From assembly GCA_963832725.1 (NCBI GenBank), contig CAWHVG010000001.1:310001-374000 (forward strand): a DNA stretch of 64,000 bases, read 5' to 3'. The position numbers and the translations under genes were made by a program. Positions 8,202-16,957 of this stretch are shown piece after piece. The notes beneath the pieces were generated by a model. It had not been told where the DNA came from. It saw only the letters and a list, made by a program, of their open reading frames with translations, and ran no database searches. Within the stretch, counting starts at the first letter, position 1, and each line of letters starts with the position of its first letter. The stretch is from JAEZBP01 sp963832725. Its GTDB lineage: Bacteria; Myxococcota_A; Polyangia; Polyangiales; Sandaracinaceae.

Positions 8202-10892
8202 GTGCGCAGGTCCGCCACGTGGCGACCATTGGGTTTTCCGCAGACATCTCTTGTGTTTCCCGTAGCATCTCGCTTAGATCGCAAGCATCTCGCACGCACG
8301 GCCCCGTTGAAGAAGTACCGGCACACGGTGGCGGGCGAGCCTTGGGCTCGCGGTGGCCCGCAGCCGACGGAACACATCGCGAGCCCATCGGCCCCCGAGC
8401 GACCTCGAGGGTCGACGGATACGTTTACAGCGCCGCAACTCCGGATCGGAGAGTTCCTTTCGGAGCTCGGCGGCAGCTTCGCCGACGCGACGCCGGAGCG
8501 GCTCGACGCCGGCCTCCGACGGGCCGCGCGGCTCGTGGGGGAGGCCGAGTCGGCGGATTGCTGCCTGCTGCTCCGGCTGACGGATGGTGGCCGCACCATG
8601 AGCTGCCTCCACGAGTGGTGCGCGCCGGAGGTCGCCCGGTTCGGCCCTCGGCTCCAGCGCGTGCCGCTCGACACGTTCTCGTGGAGCACGCGCCGACTGC
8701 TCCGGGGCGAGACCCTGCTCTTCGAGCGCGCGTCCGGCCTCCCGGACGAGGCGGTGGCCGAACGACACGCCCTCCACGCGTCGGGCGTCCGCTCCCTGGC
8801 CGCCACACCGCTGGCCATCGGGGGCGAGGTCGTCGGCGCGCTCCTGCTGCAACACGTCGTCGAAGAGCGAGACTGGACTCCGTCGTTCGCGGCGCGCTTC
8901 GAGGTGGTGTCGGACATCCTCTCCGGCGCCCTCCACCGGCTGGAGCTCGGCCGCGCCTTCATCGCGCGGGAGCGCCTCGACGCGACGCTGAAGGAGGTAT
9001 CCACGCACCTCGTCCGCACACCCGACTCGGACGACGCCTTGGTCGCGTGCCTGGCGTCGATCGCGGAGGCGCACGGCTTCGCGCGCGCCGCGGTCGTTCG
9101 CCTCCCGGAGGAAGCGAAATGGGCCCTTCTGACCCACGCATGGTGCGAGGACGGCCTGCTCGCCGACGCCCCGACGGGACCCTTGTCGGCGGCTCCGGTG
9201 GAAGCGCTCCTGGCGCGACTACCACCGGACCGTGGCACCGTGCTCGACGCGAGGGCCCTGCACCCGACGCTCCTCGAGCGGCTCGGCATGCGATCCTCCG
9301 AGGACACCGCCGTCGTCATCCCCCTCGTCGGCGCGGACCGTCCCATCGGCCTGCTCGCGTTCCACGCCGGCGCGGGCGTGCGCGACGTGTCGGAGCTCGT
9401 GCTCTCGTGGCTCGCCATCGTGGCTGGCCTCCTGGCGAAGGAGCTGCACCGACCCACCGCGCCCTCCGAGGACGACGCGCGTTTCGCACAGGTGGTGCGC
9501 TCCTCGCCGCACGCGTGGATCGTGACCGACGCGCGCGGGACGATGCTCGACTGGTCTCCAGGCGCGACGACGCTCCTCGGGCCTCTGCCCGGCCTCGCTC
9601 GGGGCCGCAACCTCGCTGAGCTCCTCCCGACGGTGGACGCGCGCGACGAGCTCGCGGCAGCCCTGAAACGCAGCGAGTGCACGAGGATCGAGACCCTCGA
9701 GGTGCGGCTGCACGGCCCGGACGAAGGTCGCGAGCGCGTCGTGGCGCTCGCCGTGTCGCCCTCGCGCTGGAAGGGCGCCCGTCTGCGCGCCGTGCTGGTG
9801 CGCGACATCACCGAGCCCAAGCGCCGCGAGGACCAGTGCCGTCAGGCCTTCTCGGAGCTCGCGCAGCAGACGGCGCGGCTCGAGGTCGAGCGCGACCATC
9901 TGCGCCAGGAGATCGAGCACCAGCACGGGGACGTCGTGGGCCAGAGCGCAGCGCTCCGGCGCGTTCTCGAGCACGTGGACGCGGTCGCGACGACCGGGGC
10001 CACCGTTCTCATCCGGGGCGAGTCGGGGGTCGGGAAAGAGCTCGTCGCGCGGGCGATCCACGAACGCAGCGGGCGGGCGGATGGCCCCCTCGTGAAGGTC
10101 AACTGCGCCTGCATCCCTCGCGAGCTCTTCGAGAGCGAGTTCTTCGGCCACGCCAAGGGCGCGTTCACGGGAGCGCACCGCGAACGGGTGGGCCGCTTCG
10201 AGCTCGCCGACGGCGGCACGCTCTTCCTGGACGAGGTCGGCGAGATTCCGCTCGCGCTGCAGGCGAAGCTCCTGCGCGTCCTCCAGGAGCGCGAGCTCGA
10301 GCGGATCGGCGACGACCAGACCCGCGCCGTGGACGTGCGAGTGATCGCGGCGTCGAACCGACCGCTCGATCGCGAAGTCGAGGCGGGACGGTTCCGCCAA
10401 GATCTCTACTACCGGCTCGCCGTCTTCCCGATCGAAGTCCCGCCGCTCCGAGCACGACCGGAGGACATCAGACCGTTGGCTGAGCACTTTCTAGCCAAGT
10501 ATGCGGGGGGTCTCGGGCGGCCGGACCTGACATTGTCCTCGGCCGACGAATCCACGTTGATGGCATACGCGTGGCCGGGCAACGTCCGCGAGCTCCAAAA
10601 CGTGATGGAGCGCGCGGCAATCCTCTCGCCAGAGGGGATCCTCCGGCTCGACCGGGCCCTCCCCGCCTTCGCCGCGGCCGGGCGCGCGCCCGACCCACCG
10701 GCGCTGCGTCCGCTCTCGAACGAGATCCTGACCGAGACCGAGATGAAGAGCCTGGAGCAGCGCAACATCGTCGCCGCGCTCGAACACTGCGGGTGGCGCA
10801 TCGCCGGAGAGACGGGGGCAGCAGCCCTGCTCGGCATGAAGCCCTCGACGCTCCGCGGTCGCATGAAGGCGCTGCGCATCGCGCGCTCCTGA
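8202..10892 (+). CDS. sigma-54-dependent transcriptional activator with GAF, GAF and PAS sensors
   Basis: Up to 896 residues. Two GAF-like domains (roughly residues 80-250 and 260-430) and a PAS-like domain (435-550) precede an AAA+ domain from about residue 577, with Walker A GESGVGKE, the sigma-54 contact loop GAFTGA near residue 652, and Walker B-type LFLDEVGE. A Fis-type HTH lies at the C-terminus (LLGMKPSTLRGRMKALRI). Such proteins bind upstream sites and remodel sigma-54 RNA polymerase; the GAF/PAS part would sense a small molecule or redox state. The start is uncertain: the first 75 or so residues look poorly conserved and a GTG near 8331 is an alternative. It lies 138 bp upstream of the stressosome-like operon, which has a candidate sigma-54 promoter, so that operon is a likely target. 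Confidence 0.88.
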   Translation: MRRSATWRPLGFPQTSLVFPVASRLDRKHLARTAPLKKYRHTVAGEPWARGGPQPTEHIASPSAPERPRGSTDTFTAPQLRIGEFLSELGGSFADATPERLDAGLRRAARLVGEAESADCCLLLRLTDGGRTMSCLHEWCAPEVARFGPRLQRVPLDTFSWSTRRLLRGETLLFERASGLPDEAVAERHALHASGVRSLAATPLAIGGEVVGALLLQHVVEERDWTPSFAARFEVVSDILSGALHRLELGRAFIARERLDATLKEVSTHLVRTPDSDDALVACLASIAEAHGFARAAVVRLPEEAKWALLTHAWCEDGLLADAPTGPLSAAPVEALLARLPPDRGTVLDARALHPTLLERLGMRSSEDTAVVIPLVGADRPIGLLAFHAGAGVRDVSELVLSWLAIVAGLLAKELHRPTAPSEDDARFAQVVRSSPHAWIVTDARGTMLDWSPGATTLLGPLPGLARGRNLAELLPTVDARDELAAALKRSECTRIETLEVRLHGPDEGRERVVALAVSPSRWKGARLRAVLVRDITEPKRREDQCRQAFSELAQQTARLEVERDHLRQEIEHQHGDVVGQSAALRRVLEHVDAVATTGATVLIRGESGVGKELVARAIHERSGRADGPLVKVNCACIPRELFESEFFGHAKGAFTGAHRERVGRFELADGGTLFLDEVGEIPLALQAKLLRVLQERELERIGDDQTRAVDVRVIAASNRPLDREVEAGRFRQDLYYRLAVFPIEVPPLRARPEDIRPLAEHFLAKYAGGLGRPDLTLSSADESTLMAYAWPGNVRELQNVMERAAILSPEGILRLDRALPAFAAAGRAPDPPALRPLSNEILTETEMKSLEQRNIVAALEHCGWRIAGETGAAALLGMKPSTLRGRMKALRIARS

Positions 10893-10984
10893 CCCCGCGC
10901 GAGCCCTCGCGAGATTTGGCGCCCCGGCGCGCGGGATCCGGCGCCGAGGCGGCTCCCCGCCACGCCGACGCGCATGCAGCGTTG

Positions 10985-11000
10985 CGGCACGGGCCCTGCA
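10985..11000 (+). promoter_or_regulatory. candidate sigma-54 (-24/-12) promoter of the stressosome-like operon
   Basis: CGGCAC-GGGCC-CTGCA matches the TGGCAC-N5-TTGCA consensus at 9 of 11 positions and keeps the invariant GG and GC with exactly 10 bases between. Transcription would begin near 11010, about 20 bases before the ATG at 11031. Directly upstream lies a gene for a sigma-54 activator, and the intergenic region carries inverted repeats (GCGAG-CC-CTCGC at 10899-10910 and two GGCGCC copies) that could be binding sites. This is a motif match made by eye. Confidence 0.5.
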
Positions 11001-11030
11001 AACCTGGGCGAGCGAGGATGACCGCCAGCG

Positions 11031-11657
11031 ATGAATGACCTGGAGCGCGCCATCAACGTGGCCCTTCGCGGCCATATGTCCGAAATTCTCGCGCAATCCG
11101 TGCGACGTCGCGCCCAGAGCAAGCTCGGCATCGGCGAGGGTCGACTCCGTCGCGAGGACCTCGTCCGGCTCCTGCGCGAGCTCACCGCCGGGGTCCGCCT
11201 CTTCGTTCCCGCAGACCAACAGCCGACGCTCCTCCGAGAGCTGAGCGCATTGGAGACCGAGTCGGCGCCGGCGGGATTGACCCTCACGATCCGGAACGAA
11301 GCCGACGTATCCCGCGCCCGCCTCGAGGTGCGGGACATCGCGCGCCGCCTGGGCGCCACGAGCTTCGCCGCCCAGCGGGCCGCCACCGCGACCAGCGAGT
11401 TGGTCCGCAACATCATCATGTACGCCGGTGCCGGCCGCTTCACGTACACCCCGGCGGTCGGGCCCCCGCCCTCGCTGCGCCTCGAGGCGACGGACCGAGG
11501 GCCGGGCATCCCCGACCTCGAGTTGGTGCTCTCGGGTGCGTACCGGAGTCGCACGGGGATGGGTCGCGGACTCATCGGCGTCCAGCGCCTGGCCGACGAT
11601 TTCAATATCACGACTGGCCCATCTGGAACTCGCATCATCGCGACCTTCACGTTCTAG
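11031..11657 (+). CDS. RsbT-like anti-sigma/switch kinase with N-terminal extension
   Basis: 208 residues. The C-terminal half is a GHKL-type ATPase of the RsbT/RsbW group: N-box ATSELVRNIIMYAG, G1 box DRGPGIPD and G2 box GMGRGLIGVQRLADDF. RsbT proteins are about 130 residues, so the first 75-80 residues (helical, Arg/Leu-rich) are an extension. In stressosomes, RsbT is held by RsbR/RsbS, phosphorylates their STAS domains on stress, and is released to activate a downstream partner. It is the first gene of a five-gene run in which the following genes overlap or nearly touch. Confidence 0.82.
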   Translation: MNDLERAINVALRGHMSEILAQSVRRRAQSKLGIGEGRLRREDLVRLLRELTAGVRLFVPADQQPTLLRELSALETESAPAGLTLTIRNEADVSRARLEVRDIARRLGATSFAAQRAATATSELVRNIIMYAGAGRFTYTPAVGPPPSLRLEATDRGPGIPDLELVLSGAYRSRTGMGRGLIGVQRLADDFNITTGPSGTRIIATFTF

Positions 11658-11676
11658 CAAGCGATCATACCCACTC

Positions 11677-12156
11677 ATGCAGCAACACCAGATTCCGGTG
11701 ATCGACCTTTGGGGCCACGTCCTCGTGCCGCTCCAGGGCGACGTCAGCGACTCGCAGATGGACCAGCTGCAAGCCAAGGTGCTCGAGCGGATCCGCGAAC
11801 GCGAGGTCGACGGCCTCGTGATCGACGCGTCGGGCGTCTGGATGATGGACAGTCACCTCTGCGCCGTCCTGGGCAAGCTCGCGATGGCAGCTCGGCTCAT
11901 GGGCGCCCGGCCGGTCCTGTGCGGGCTCGATCCGGGGGTCGTGATGACCCTGCAAACGATGGGCGTGGAGCTCGCCGGCATCGAGACCGCGCTGAATCTC
12001 GAGGACGCGCTCGAGCGACTCGGCCTGCGGATCGTGAACATGCGGAAGCAGGACGAAGCCTGGCTCGCCGCGCTGATGAGGGAGGGTCCTCCCGGCGATC
12101 CCGAGGGGCAGCGCGCGAACGAATCAACCACGAGGAACAACGATGAAGGTCAGTGA
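11677..12156 (+). CDS. RsbS-like STAS-domain protein
   Basis: 159 residues, ATG at 11677, 19 bp after the RsbT-like gene. It is a single STAS domain with a polar C-terminal tail. The core GLVIDASGVWMMDSHLCAV places a serine at residue 59, the same number as the phosphorylated Ser59 of Bacillus subtilis RsbS, followed by ARLMGARPVLCGLDPGVVM. RsbS is the minimal scaffold subunit of the stressosome and the main substrate of RsbT. Its stop codon lies 14 bp inside the next gene, suggesting translational coupling. Confidence 0.85.
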   Translation: MQQHQIPVIDLWGHVLVPLQGDVSDSQMDQLQAKVLERIREREVDGLVIDASGVWMMDSHLCAVLGKLAMAARLMGARPVLCGLDPGVVMTLQTMGVELAGIETALNLEDALERLGLRIVNMRKQDEAWLAALMREGPPGDPEGQRANESTTRNNDEGQ

Positions 12157-13187
12157 TATCGATTTGAGTGCGATGATGGAGTTCGTGCCCGAGGAGGGGA
12201 AGGTCCGGCTCGGTCAGGACCGGATGCTGATCTTCCGCCAAGACTCCCTCGCCGTCTTGCGGAGCCAGCTCTTCGACCAGGTCGGGGAGGGGCTGGCGCG
12301 CTCAATCCTGTCGAAGTTCGGCTACCGCTGCGGGCACGGCGACTACGACACCCTCTCGAAGCTCTACGACTGGGACACGGAGCAAGAATCAGCTCACCGC
12401 GGGCCCGGCGATGCACACGTGGGAAGGGATCGTGGCCGTGGAGCCCACCTTCCTGGAGTACGACCGCCAGAAAGGTCAGTTCCACATGAAGGGCATCTGG
12501 CGGAACTCCTACGAGGCGGAGATCCACCTGCAGGAGGTCGGCTTTTCGACCGAGCCGGTCTGTCACTCCCTCACCGGCTACGCGAGCGGATGGTGTACCG
12601 CATTTCTCGGCCGAGCTTCACTCGCGATCGAGACCATGTGTATGGGCAAGGGGGACGACCACTGCGAGTTCGAAGTCCAACCCGTCGACGCGTGGGACGA
12701 ACGCGCCGATTCATACAAAGAGGCGCTGGACGCGACCAGCTACTCCCTGGCGCGCGAGCTCGAGCAGAAGATGGCCGTCGTCGAGGAGCAGGCCATGGCG
12801 ATCCGCGAGCTCTCCACGCCGGTGCTGGAGGTATGGCAGGACGTCCTCGTGCTGCCGATCGTGGGCGTCGTCGACACGCGCCGGAGCGTGGAGATCATGA
12901 ACAACCTGCTCTCCCGGATCGTGGACACGCAGTCCAAGTGCGTGATCATCGACGTGACCGGCGTCGAGATCGTCGACACCCGGACGGCCGACTACCTCCT
13001 CAAGGTCGTCCGTTCGGCCTCGCTCCTCGGCAGCCGCTGCGTTCTCACCGGCCTCAGCCCCGCGGTCGCCCAGACTCTGGTGGAGATCGGCGCCAATCTC
13101 ACGGAGATCGTCACGCTGCGAAATCTTCGAGAAGGGCTGAAGGACTGCCTTCGTCACCTCGCGGCGCGGGGCGAAGCCACGGCGTGA
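12143..13187 (+). CDS. RsbR-like stressosome sensor: XylR_N / V4R domain fused to STAS (one-base frameshift)
   Basis: Reads as 347 residues after removing one base at GAATC 12386-12390; the repaired reading is DTEQDQLTAGPAMHTWEG. Residues about 10-85 resemble XylR_N, and 90-190 the V4R small-molecule-binding domain, with the typical tail ETMCMGKGDDHCEFEV. A short coiled-coil-like linker (ARELEQKMAVVEEQAMAIRE) leads to a C-terminal STAS domain with DVTGVEIVDTRTADYL. Thr279 there corresponds to the phosphorylated threonine of RsbR proteins. Most RsbR sensors carry globin-like, PAS or other N-terminal modules; V4R domains in other proteins bind aromatic or hydrophobic ligands. The stop overlaps the GTG start of the next gene (GTGA). 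Confidence 0.82.
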
Positions 13188-13771
13188 GAGCGGACGACGC
13201 GATCGCGTTCCAGGTGGGCTGGGCGCTCCGCCCGAAGCCGGGCGAGACGGTGTGCGGAGATCGGGTCGTCGTCCACGAGGCGACCGAGACGGAGGTCTTG
13301 GTCGCGGTGGTCGACGGCCTGGGTCACGGACCGCTCGCGGGCGAAGCGGCGGAGGCCGCAGCGCGCTTCGTCATCGAGAACGCTTCCTTGGCGCTCGAGG
13401 AGCTCTTCCTGAGCTGCCATCGCGCGATCAAGCGCACGCGCGGGGTGGCCATGACGGTGGTGCGGGTGGACCGAAGCGCGCGAACCCTGGTCCACGCGGG
13501 GATCGGGAACGTGGACTTGTGGGCCATCTCGGAGACTCCGGCGTCGGCGAGACCGGACCCCGGCGTGGTCGGCGGACGCGTGCGGCGGGTACACGAGAGC
13601 CGCTTCTCCATCGCACCGGGCGACGTCTTCGCCATCGTCTCCGACGGGATCTCCACCCGCTTGAACCTGGGCGCGTACGCGCGGCTCGGAGCCCAGTCGA
13701 CGGCGGACGCCATCCTGAGAGACCACGCCAAGGACCACGACGATGCCTCTTGTGCTGTGCTCGCCTGCTAG
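13184..13771 (+). CDS. RsbX-like PP2C/SpoIIE-family phosphatase
   Basis: 195 residues from a GTG that overlaps the preceding stop. The length matches RsbX (about 200). PP2C-type metal-binding motifs are visible: VVDGLGHGPLAGEAAEAA, GIGNVDLW and VFAIVSDGIS. In stressosomes RsbX removes the phosphates that RsbT places on RsbS and RsbR and so resets the complex. There is no added sensor domain. The gene overlaps the next by 29 bp. Confidence 0.85.
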   Translation: MRADDAIAFQVGWALRPKPGETVCGDRVVVHEATETEVLVAVVDGLGHGPLAGEAAEAAARFVIENASLALEELFLSCHRAIKRTRGVAMTVVRVDRSARTLVHAGIGNVDLWAISETPASARPDPGVVGGRVRRVHESRFSIAPGDVFAIVSDGISTRLNLGAYARLGAQSTADAILRDHAKDHDDASCAVLAC

Positions 13772-14204
13772 CCTGGTTTGGCGGGTCGAGAGCCTCGACG
13801 ACGCCCCGATGATCCAGGCCCGCGCGCGCACGTTCGTCGGCGAGCTGGGGTTCGCGACGGATGCGCAGTGGTGCGTGGCCATCGCGGCGAGCGAGCTGGC
13901 GACGAACGCGGTCAAGTATGCGGGGGGCGGGACCCTGTCGCTCGCGTGGGTGGAGGCCCCGCCCTACGTGTTGCTGGAGGCCGTCGACAGCGGACCGGGC
14001 ATCGACGACCCGACGCGGGCCGCCACCGATTTCGTATCGGGCGGGGTGGATCTCCGGAACGCCGAGTCCGTGGTGGGGCGCAGCGGAACCGGCACCGGGC
14101 TCGGCAGCATCGGGAGGCTGATGGACACCCGTCACATCGAGAATCTCCCGCGGGGCGGGCTGCGCGTCGAAGCGCGCAAGTACCTGAAACCGCGCCCTCG
14201 ATGA
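13743..14204 (+). CDS. second RsbT-like GHKL kinase
   Basis: 153 residues. A single GHKL ATPase domain: N-box AASELATNAVKYAGGG, G1 AVDSGPGIDDP and G2 SGTGTGLGSIGRLMD. It starts 29 bp inside the phosphatase gene, so translation is probably coupled. It is closer in length to classical RsbT (about 133) than the first kinase of the operon. Two RsbT-type kinases in one operon suggest either two outputs or a division between stressosome kinase and downstream anti-sigma kinase. No rsbU, rsbV or sigma-factor gene follows. Confidence 0.8.
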   Translation: MPLVLCSPASLVWRVESLDDAPMIQARARTFVGELGFATDAQWCVAIAASELATNAVKYAGGGTLSLAWVEAPPYVLLEAVDSGPGIDDPTRAATDFVSGGVDLRNAESVVGRSGTGTGLGSIGRLMDTRHIENLPRGGLRVEARKYLKPRPR

Positions 14205-14311
14205 ACGCGTTCCCGGCCGCCGCGCGGCGCGTTTCCTCGTCGCGCGGGGATGCCATGCGCCCGCCTGGGTTTTGACGGGACAGCACCGGTAGGCGCAGAT
14301 TCCGGAGCGTG

Positions 14312-15685
14312 ATGCACGCTCGCTGCGCTCTCGCCTCTTTCGCGCTCTCGATGTTCGCCTGCGGCGCGCCCGCGACGCCACCGGTCGCCGGCCCCGAGAC
14401 CGACGCGCACGCGTCGATCGAGGCGGTCCTCGACGACTGGCACGCCGCGGCCGCCGCTTCGGACGAGGAGCGCTACTTCGATCACATGAGCGAGGACTCC
14501 GTCTTCCTCGGCACCGACGCCACGGAGCGCTGGACGAAGCCGGAGTTTCGCGCATACGCGCACCCGCACTTCGCCGCCGGGCACGGCTGGGTGTTCCGGC
14601 CGCTCCGGCGCGCGGTGATGGTGGCCGGCGACGGAACGATCGCCTGGTTCGACGAGGACCTCGAAGGCGCGCAGCTCGGCCCCGCGCGCGGGAGCGGCGT
14701 GCTGCGACGCGGCCCGGACGGAGTCTGGCGCATCGCCCACTACGTCCTCTCGTTGACCATCCCCAACCCGCGCTTCCACGAGGTGCGCTGCCTGCTGACG
14801 AACGGCGCAGCACCGGGCTGCGACGGGTCGCCCGCGAGCGACGGTGGCGAGGGCGCCGAGCAAGAAGACACGAGCGAGCCCGAGCGCCCCGAGGTGACGG
14901 CGCTGCGACGACGCCTTCAGTCCGCGCGAACACCGACCGCGATCTGGGCGTTGGCCTCGCCCGAGCGCGGCCTCGACGTGGACCTCGCCCACTCGATAGG
15001 TCACTTCGCGCTCACGGCGTGCTCGGTCGAAGAGATGACGGAAATCGACGAAGAGCTGAGATCGTGGTCGGAAGGGACGAGCGTCGAGGGGCTCTCGATC
15101 GGCGCCCTCTTCGCGCTGCCCGAGCTCGCGTGCGATCGCGACCTCACCCGCTGCGTGAGCTGTCGCGCGGACCTGTCGAACTGCGACGGGCAGACGCTCT
15201 TCGAGCTGGAGCCCGGCCCCGACGGAGAGCCGCAGCTCTACGGGGTGGTGTCGAGCTTCACCTCCGGGCTCCGCGCGCTCGAACGCACGCCGACGAGCGT
15301 CGACGACCTGCACGACGTCGATGTGGGACAGGCGGCGGAGGTCGGGGTGAAGTGCGCGGTGCGCCAGCAACTCGCGGTAGGTCGACTGAGTCGCGTTCGA
15401 GTGGAGCGACACGAGCTCGACGACGGCCCGGCGCGCGTCTCGGTGTTGCGAGGAAGGCGCGCCGCGCGCTTCGGTCGCATGCTGGCGCGCAGCCTGGACG
15501 TGGGCGCCTATTGCGACGCGGAGAGCTGCCACGCCGAATCCGACGCCGGCGTACTCGCCATCTTCTACCAGCGCGAGCCGGACGGCCGGTTCACCCTCCC
15601 GGTCGTCACCGTGAGCGAGCAGGTGAGCTGCGATGGTTGCTTCGCGTTTCCCATCGCGCAGCGGGAGGCGCAGCCGGCGGAGTGA
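14312..15685 (+). CDS. lipoprotein with N-terminal SnoaL/NTF2-like domain
   Basis: 457 residues from the ATG at 14312; a GTG three bases upstream is equally possible. A lipoprotein signal (LSMFACGAP) is followed by an NTF2-like fold of the DUF4440/SnoaL_3 type (ASIEAVLDDWHAAAAASDEE, YFDHMSEDSVFLG, then GSGVLRRGPDGVWRIAHYVL). A Cys-containing acidic linker joins it to a second domain of about 250 residues that I do not recognise and that has several Cys pairs. The gene stands alone, about 100 bp after the stressosome-like operon, and may be transcribed separately. Confidence 0.75.
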   Translation: MHARCALASFALSMFACGAPATPPVAGPETDAHASIEAVLDDWHAAAAASDEERYFDHMSEDSVFLGTDATERWTKPEFRAYAHPHFAAGHGWVFRPLRRAVMVAGDGTIAWFDEDLEGAQLGPARGSGVLRRGPDGVWRIAHYVLSLTIPNPRFHEVRCLLTNGAAPGCDGSPASDGGEGAEQEDTSEPERPEVTALRRRLQSARTPTAIWALASPERGLDVDLAHSIGHFALTACSVEEMTEIDEELRSWSEGTSVEGLSIGALFALPELACDRDLTRCVSCRADLSNCDGQTLFELEPGPDGEPQLYGVVSSFTSGLRALERTPTSVDDLHDVDVGQAAEVGVKCAVRQQLAVGRLSRVRVERHELDDGPARVSVLRGRRAARFGRMLARSLDVGAYCDAESCHAESDAGVLAIFYQREPDGRFTLPVVTVSEQVSCDGCFAFPIAQREAQPAE

Positions 15686-15788
15686 CGCTTCGCTCGACGC
15701 GAGCCGGACATCCGACGGATCCGCCTCACCCAGGCCCGCCCCCTTCGCCGGCCGCGAACCAGGCCTCCGCTCTCTCGCTCGCCGGGGC

Positions 15789-16949
15789 CTACGCAAGATC
15801 GGCGGACGGGGCGGACGACCGCTCCGAGCCGGCCGGGGCGAGGAGCTCGAGCGCGAGCCAGACGGTGACGAGCAGGCCGGGCACGGCGGGGCCGCGCTGG
15901 AGGGCGAAGAAGGCCACGTGCTCGCTGACGAAGGTGGCCCCCGCCGCGCAGGCGATGGCGATGCGCCACCGGCGCGGGTGCGCGTCGGGCTCGAGCAGGA
16001 GGCTCGCCAGCGGCAGCGCCAAGAGCAGCGCGTCGTAGAAGTACGCGTAAGGAGCCAGGGCCACGGTGGCCAGGGCGAGGAGCGCGCCCGCGCCGAGGAT
16101 CGAGCGGCGAGAGGCGGCCCGAAGGGTGGCCGCGCCGAGCGGAAGCGCCACCGCCGTCCAGCCGATCCAGGCCACGCGCGGCACGACCGTGAGGAGCCAG
16201 GCCAGGAAGGTGTGCTGCTTCCAGAGCGCGACCCGCGCCGCGCCGACCTCGGCCGTGACCCGCGCGACGGCGGCGAGCCACTCCGGCCAGCGCGAGAGCC
16301 CGGCCGGCAGCGAGACGAGCACGAGCGCCGCCAGCGTCAGGGCCGTGGCGCCGAGCGCACGCCAGCGGCGGGTGACCAGTAGAAACGCGAGCGGCGCGAG
16401 AGCGAGCGGCGGCTTCAGGAGGAGGAGCCCGAACGCGACACCGGCCGGGACCGGCCGCTCGCAGCGGAGTGCCCACAGCCCGAGCAGCCAGGCGGCCAGG
16501 AAGAGCGCGGCCGGCTGGCCGAGGACCAGCGCGATGAACCACGGCGCGCTGGCCAGGACCAGGAGCCACACCAGATCGTGCTCGCGGCGGGAAGGCGCCA
16601 GCCCGTGCAAAGCCCGAATCGAGAGCGCGAGCGCGGCGAAAGCCGCGACGCTCAGCGCCAGGTACGCGCCGCGGATGGAGAGCAGTCCGAGCGGGGCGCT
16701 CAGCGTGATCACCGGCGGCGGATGCAGGAAGGGAAAGCCGCCCGGTCTCGGCGAGTAGATCCCTGGTAGATCGTCCTCCAACACACGCCGACCCGCGTCC
16801 CAAAAGACCCGGTAGTCGCGGCGCTCCATCTCCGGCGTGGACCAGTTCTCGACCAGCGAGAGGACCCAGAGGGCGTGCATCGCGACGGCCGGGACCAGCG
16901 CGCCGGCGCGGGCGAGCTCGAGGCCCCAGCGTCGCTCCGTGGACGGCAC
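15789..16949 (-). CDS. DUF2029/GT87-type polytopic membrane glycosyltransferase
   Basis: 386 residues from a GTG at 16949 (a TTG at 16961 overlapping the previous stop is possible). About ten hydrophobic helices are visible. The N-terminal loop YRVFWDAGRRVLEDDLPGIY and the later GQPAALFLAAWLLGLWAL are typical of GT87/DUF2029, a GT-C family that uses polyprenyl-phosphate sugars in the membrane. The acceptor is unknown. It starts 9 bp after the upstream gene on the same strand, so the two are probably co-transcribed. Confidence 0.78.
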   Translation of the reverse strand: MPSTERRWGLELARAGALVPAVAMHALWVLSLVENWSTPEMERRDYRVFWDAGRRVLEDDLPGIYSPRPGGFPFLHPPPVITLSAPLGLLSIRGAYLALSVAAFAALALSIRALHGLAPSRREHDLVWLLVLASAPWFIALVLGQPAALFLAAWLLGLWALRCERPVPAGVAFGLLLLKPPLALAPLAFLLVTRRWRALGATALTLAALVLVSLPAGLSRWPEWLAAVARVTAEVGAARVALWKQHTFLAWLLTVVPRVAWIGWTAVALPLGAATLRAASRRSILGAGALLALATVALAPYAYFYDALLLALPLASLLLEPDAHPRRWRIAIACAAGATFVSEHVAFFALQRGPAVPGLLVTVWLALELLAPAGSERSSAPSADLA

Positions 16950-16957
16950 TCCTTCCG

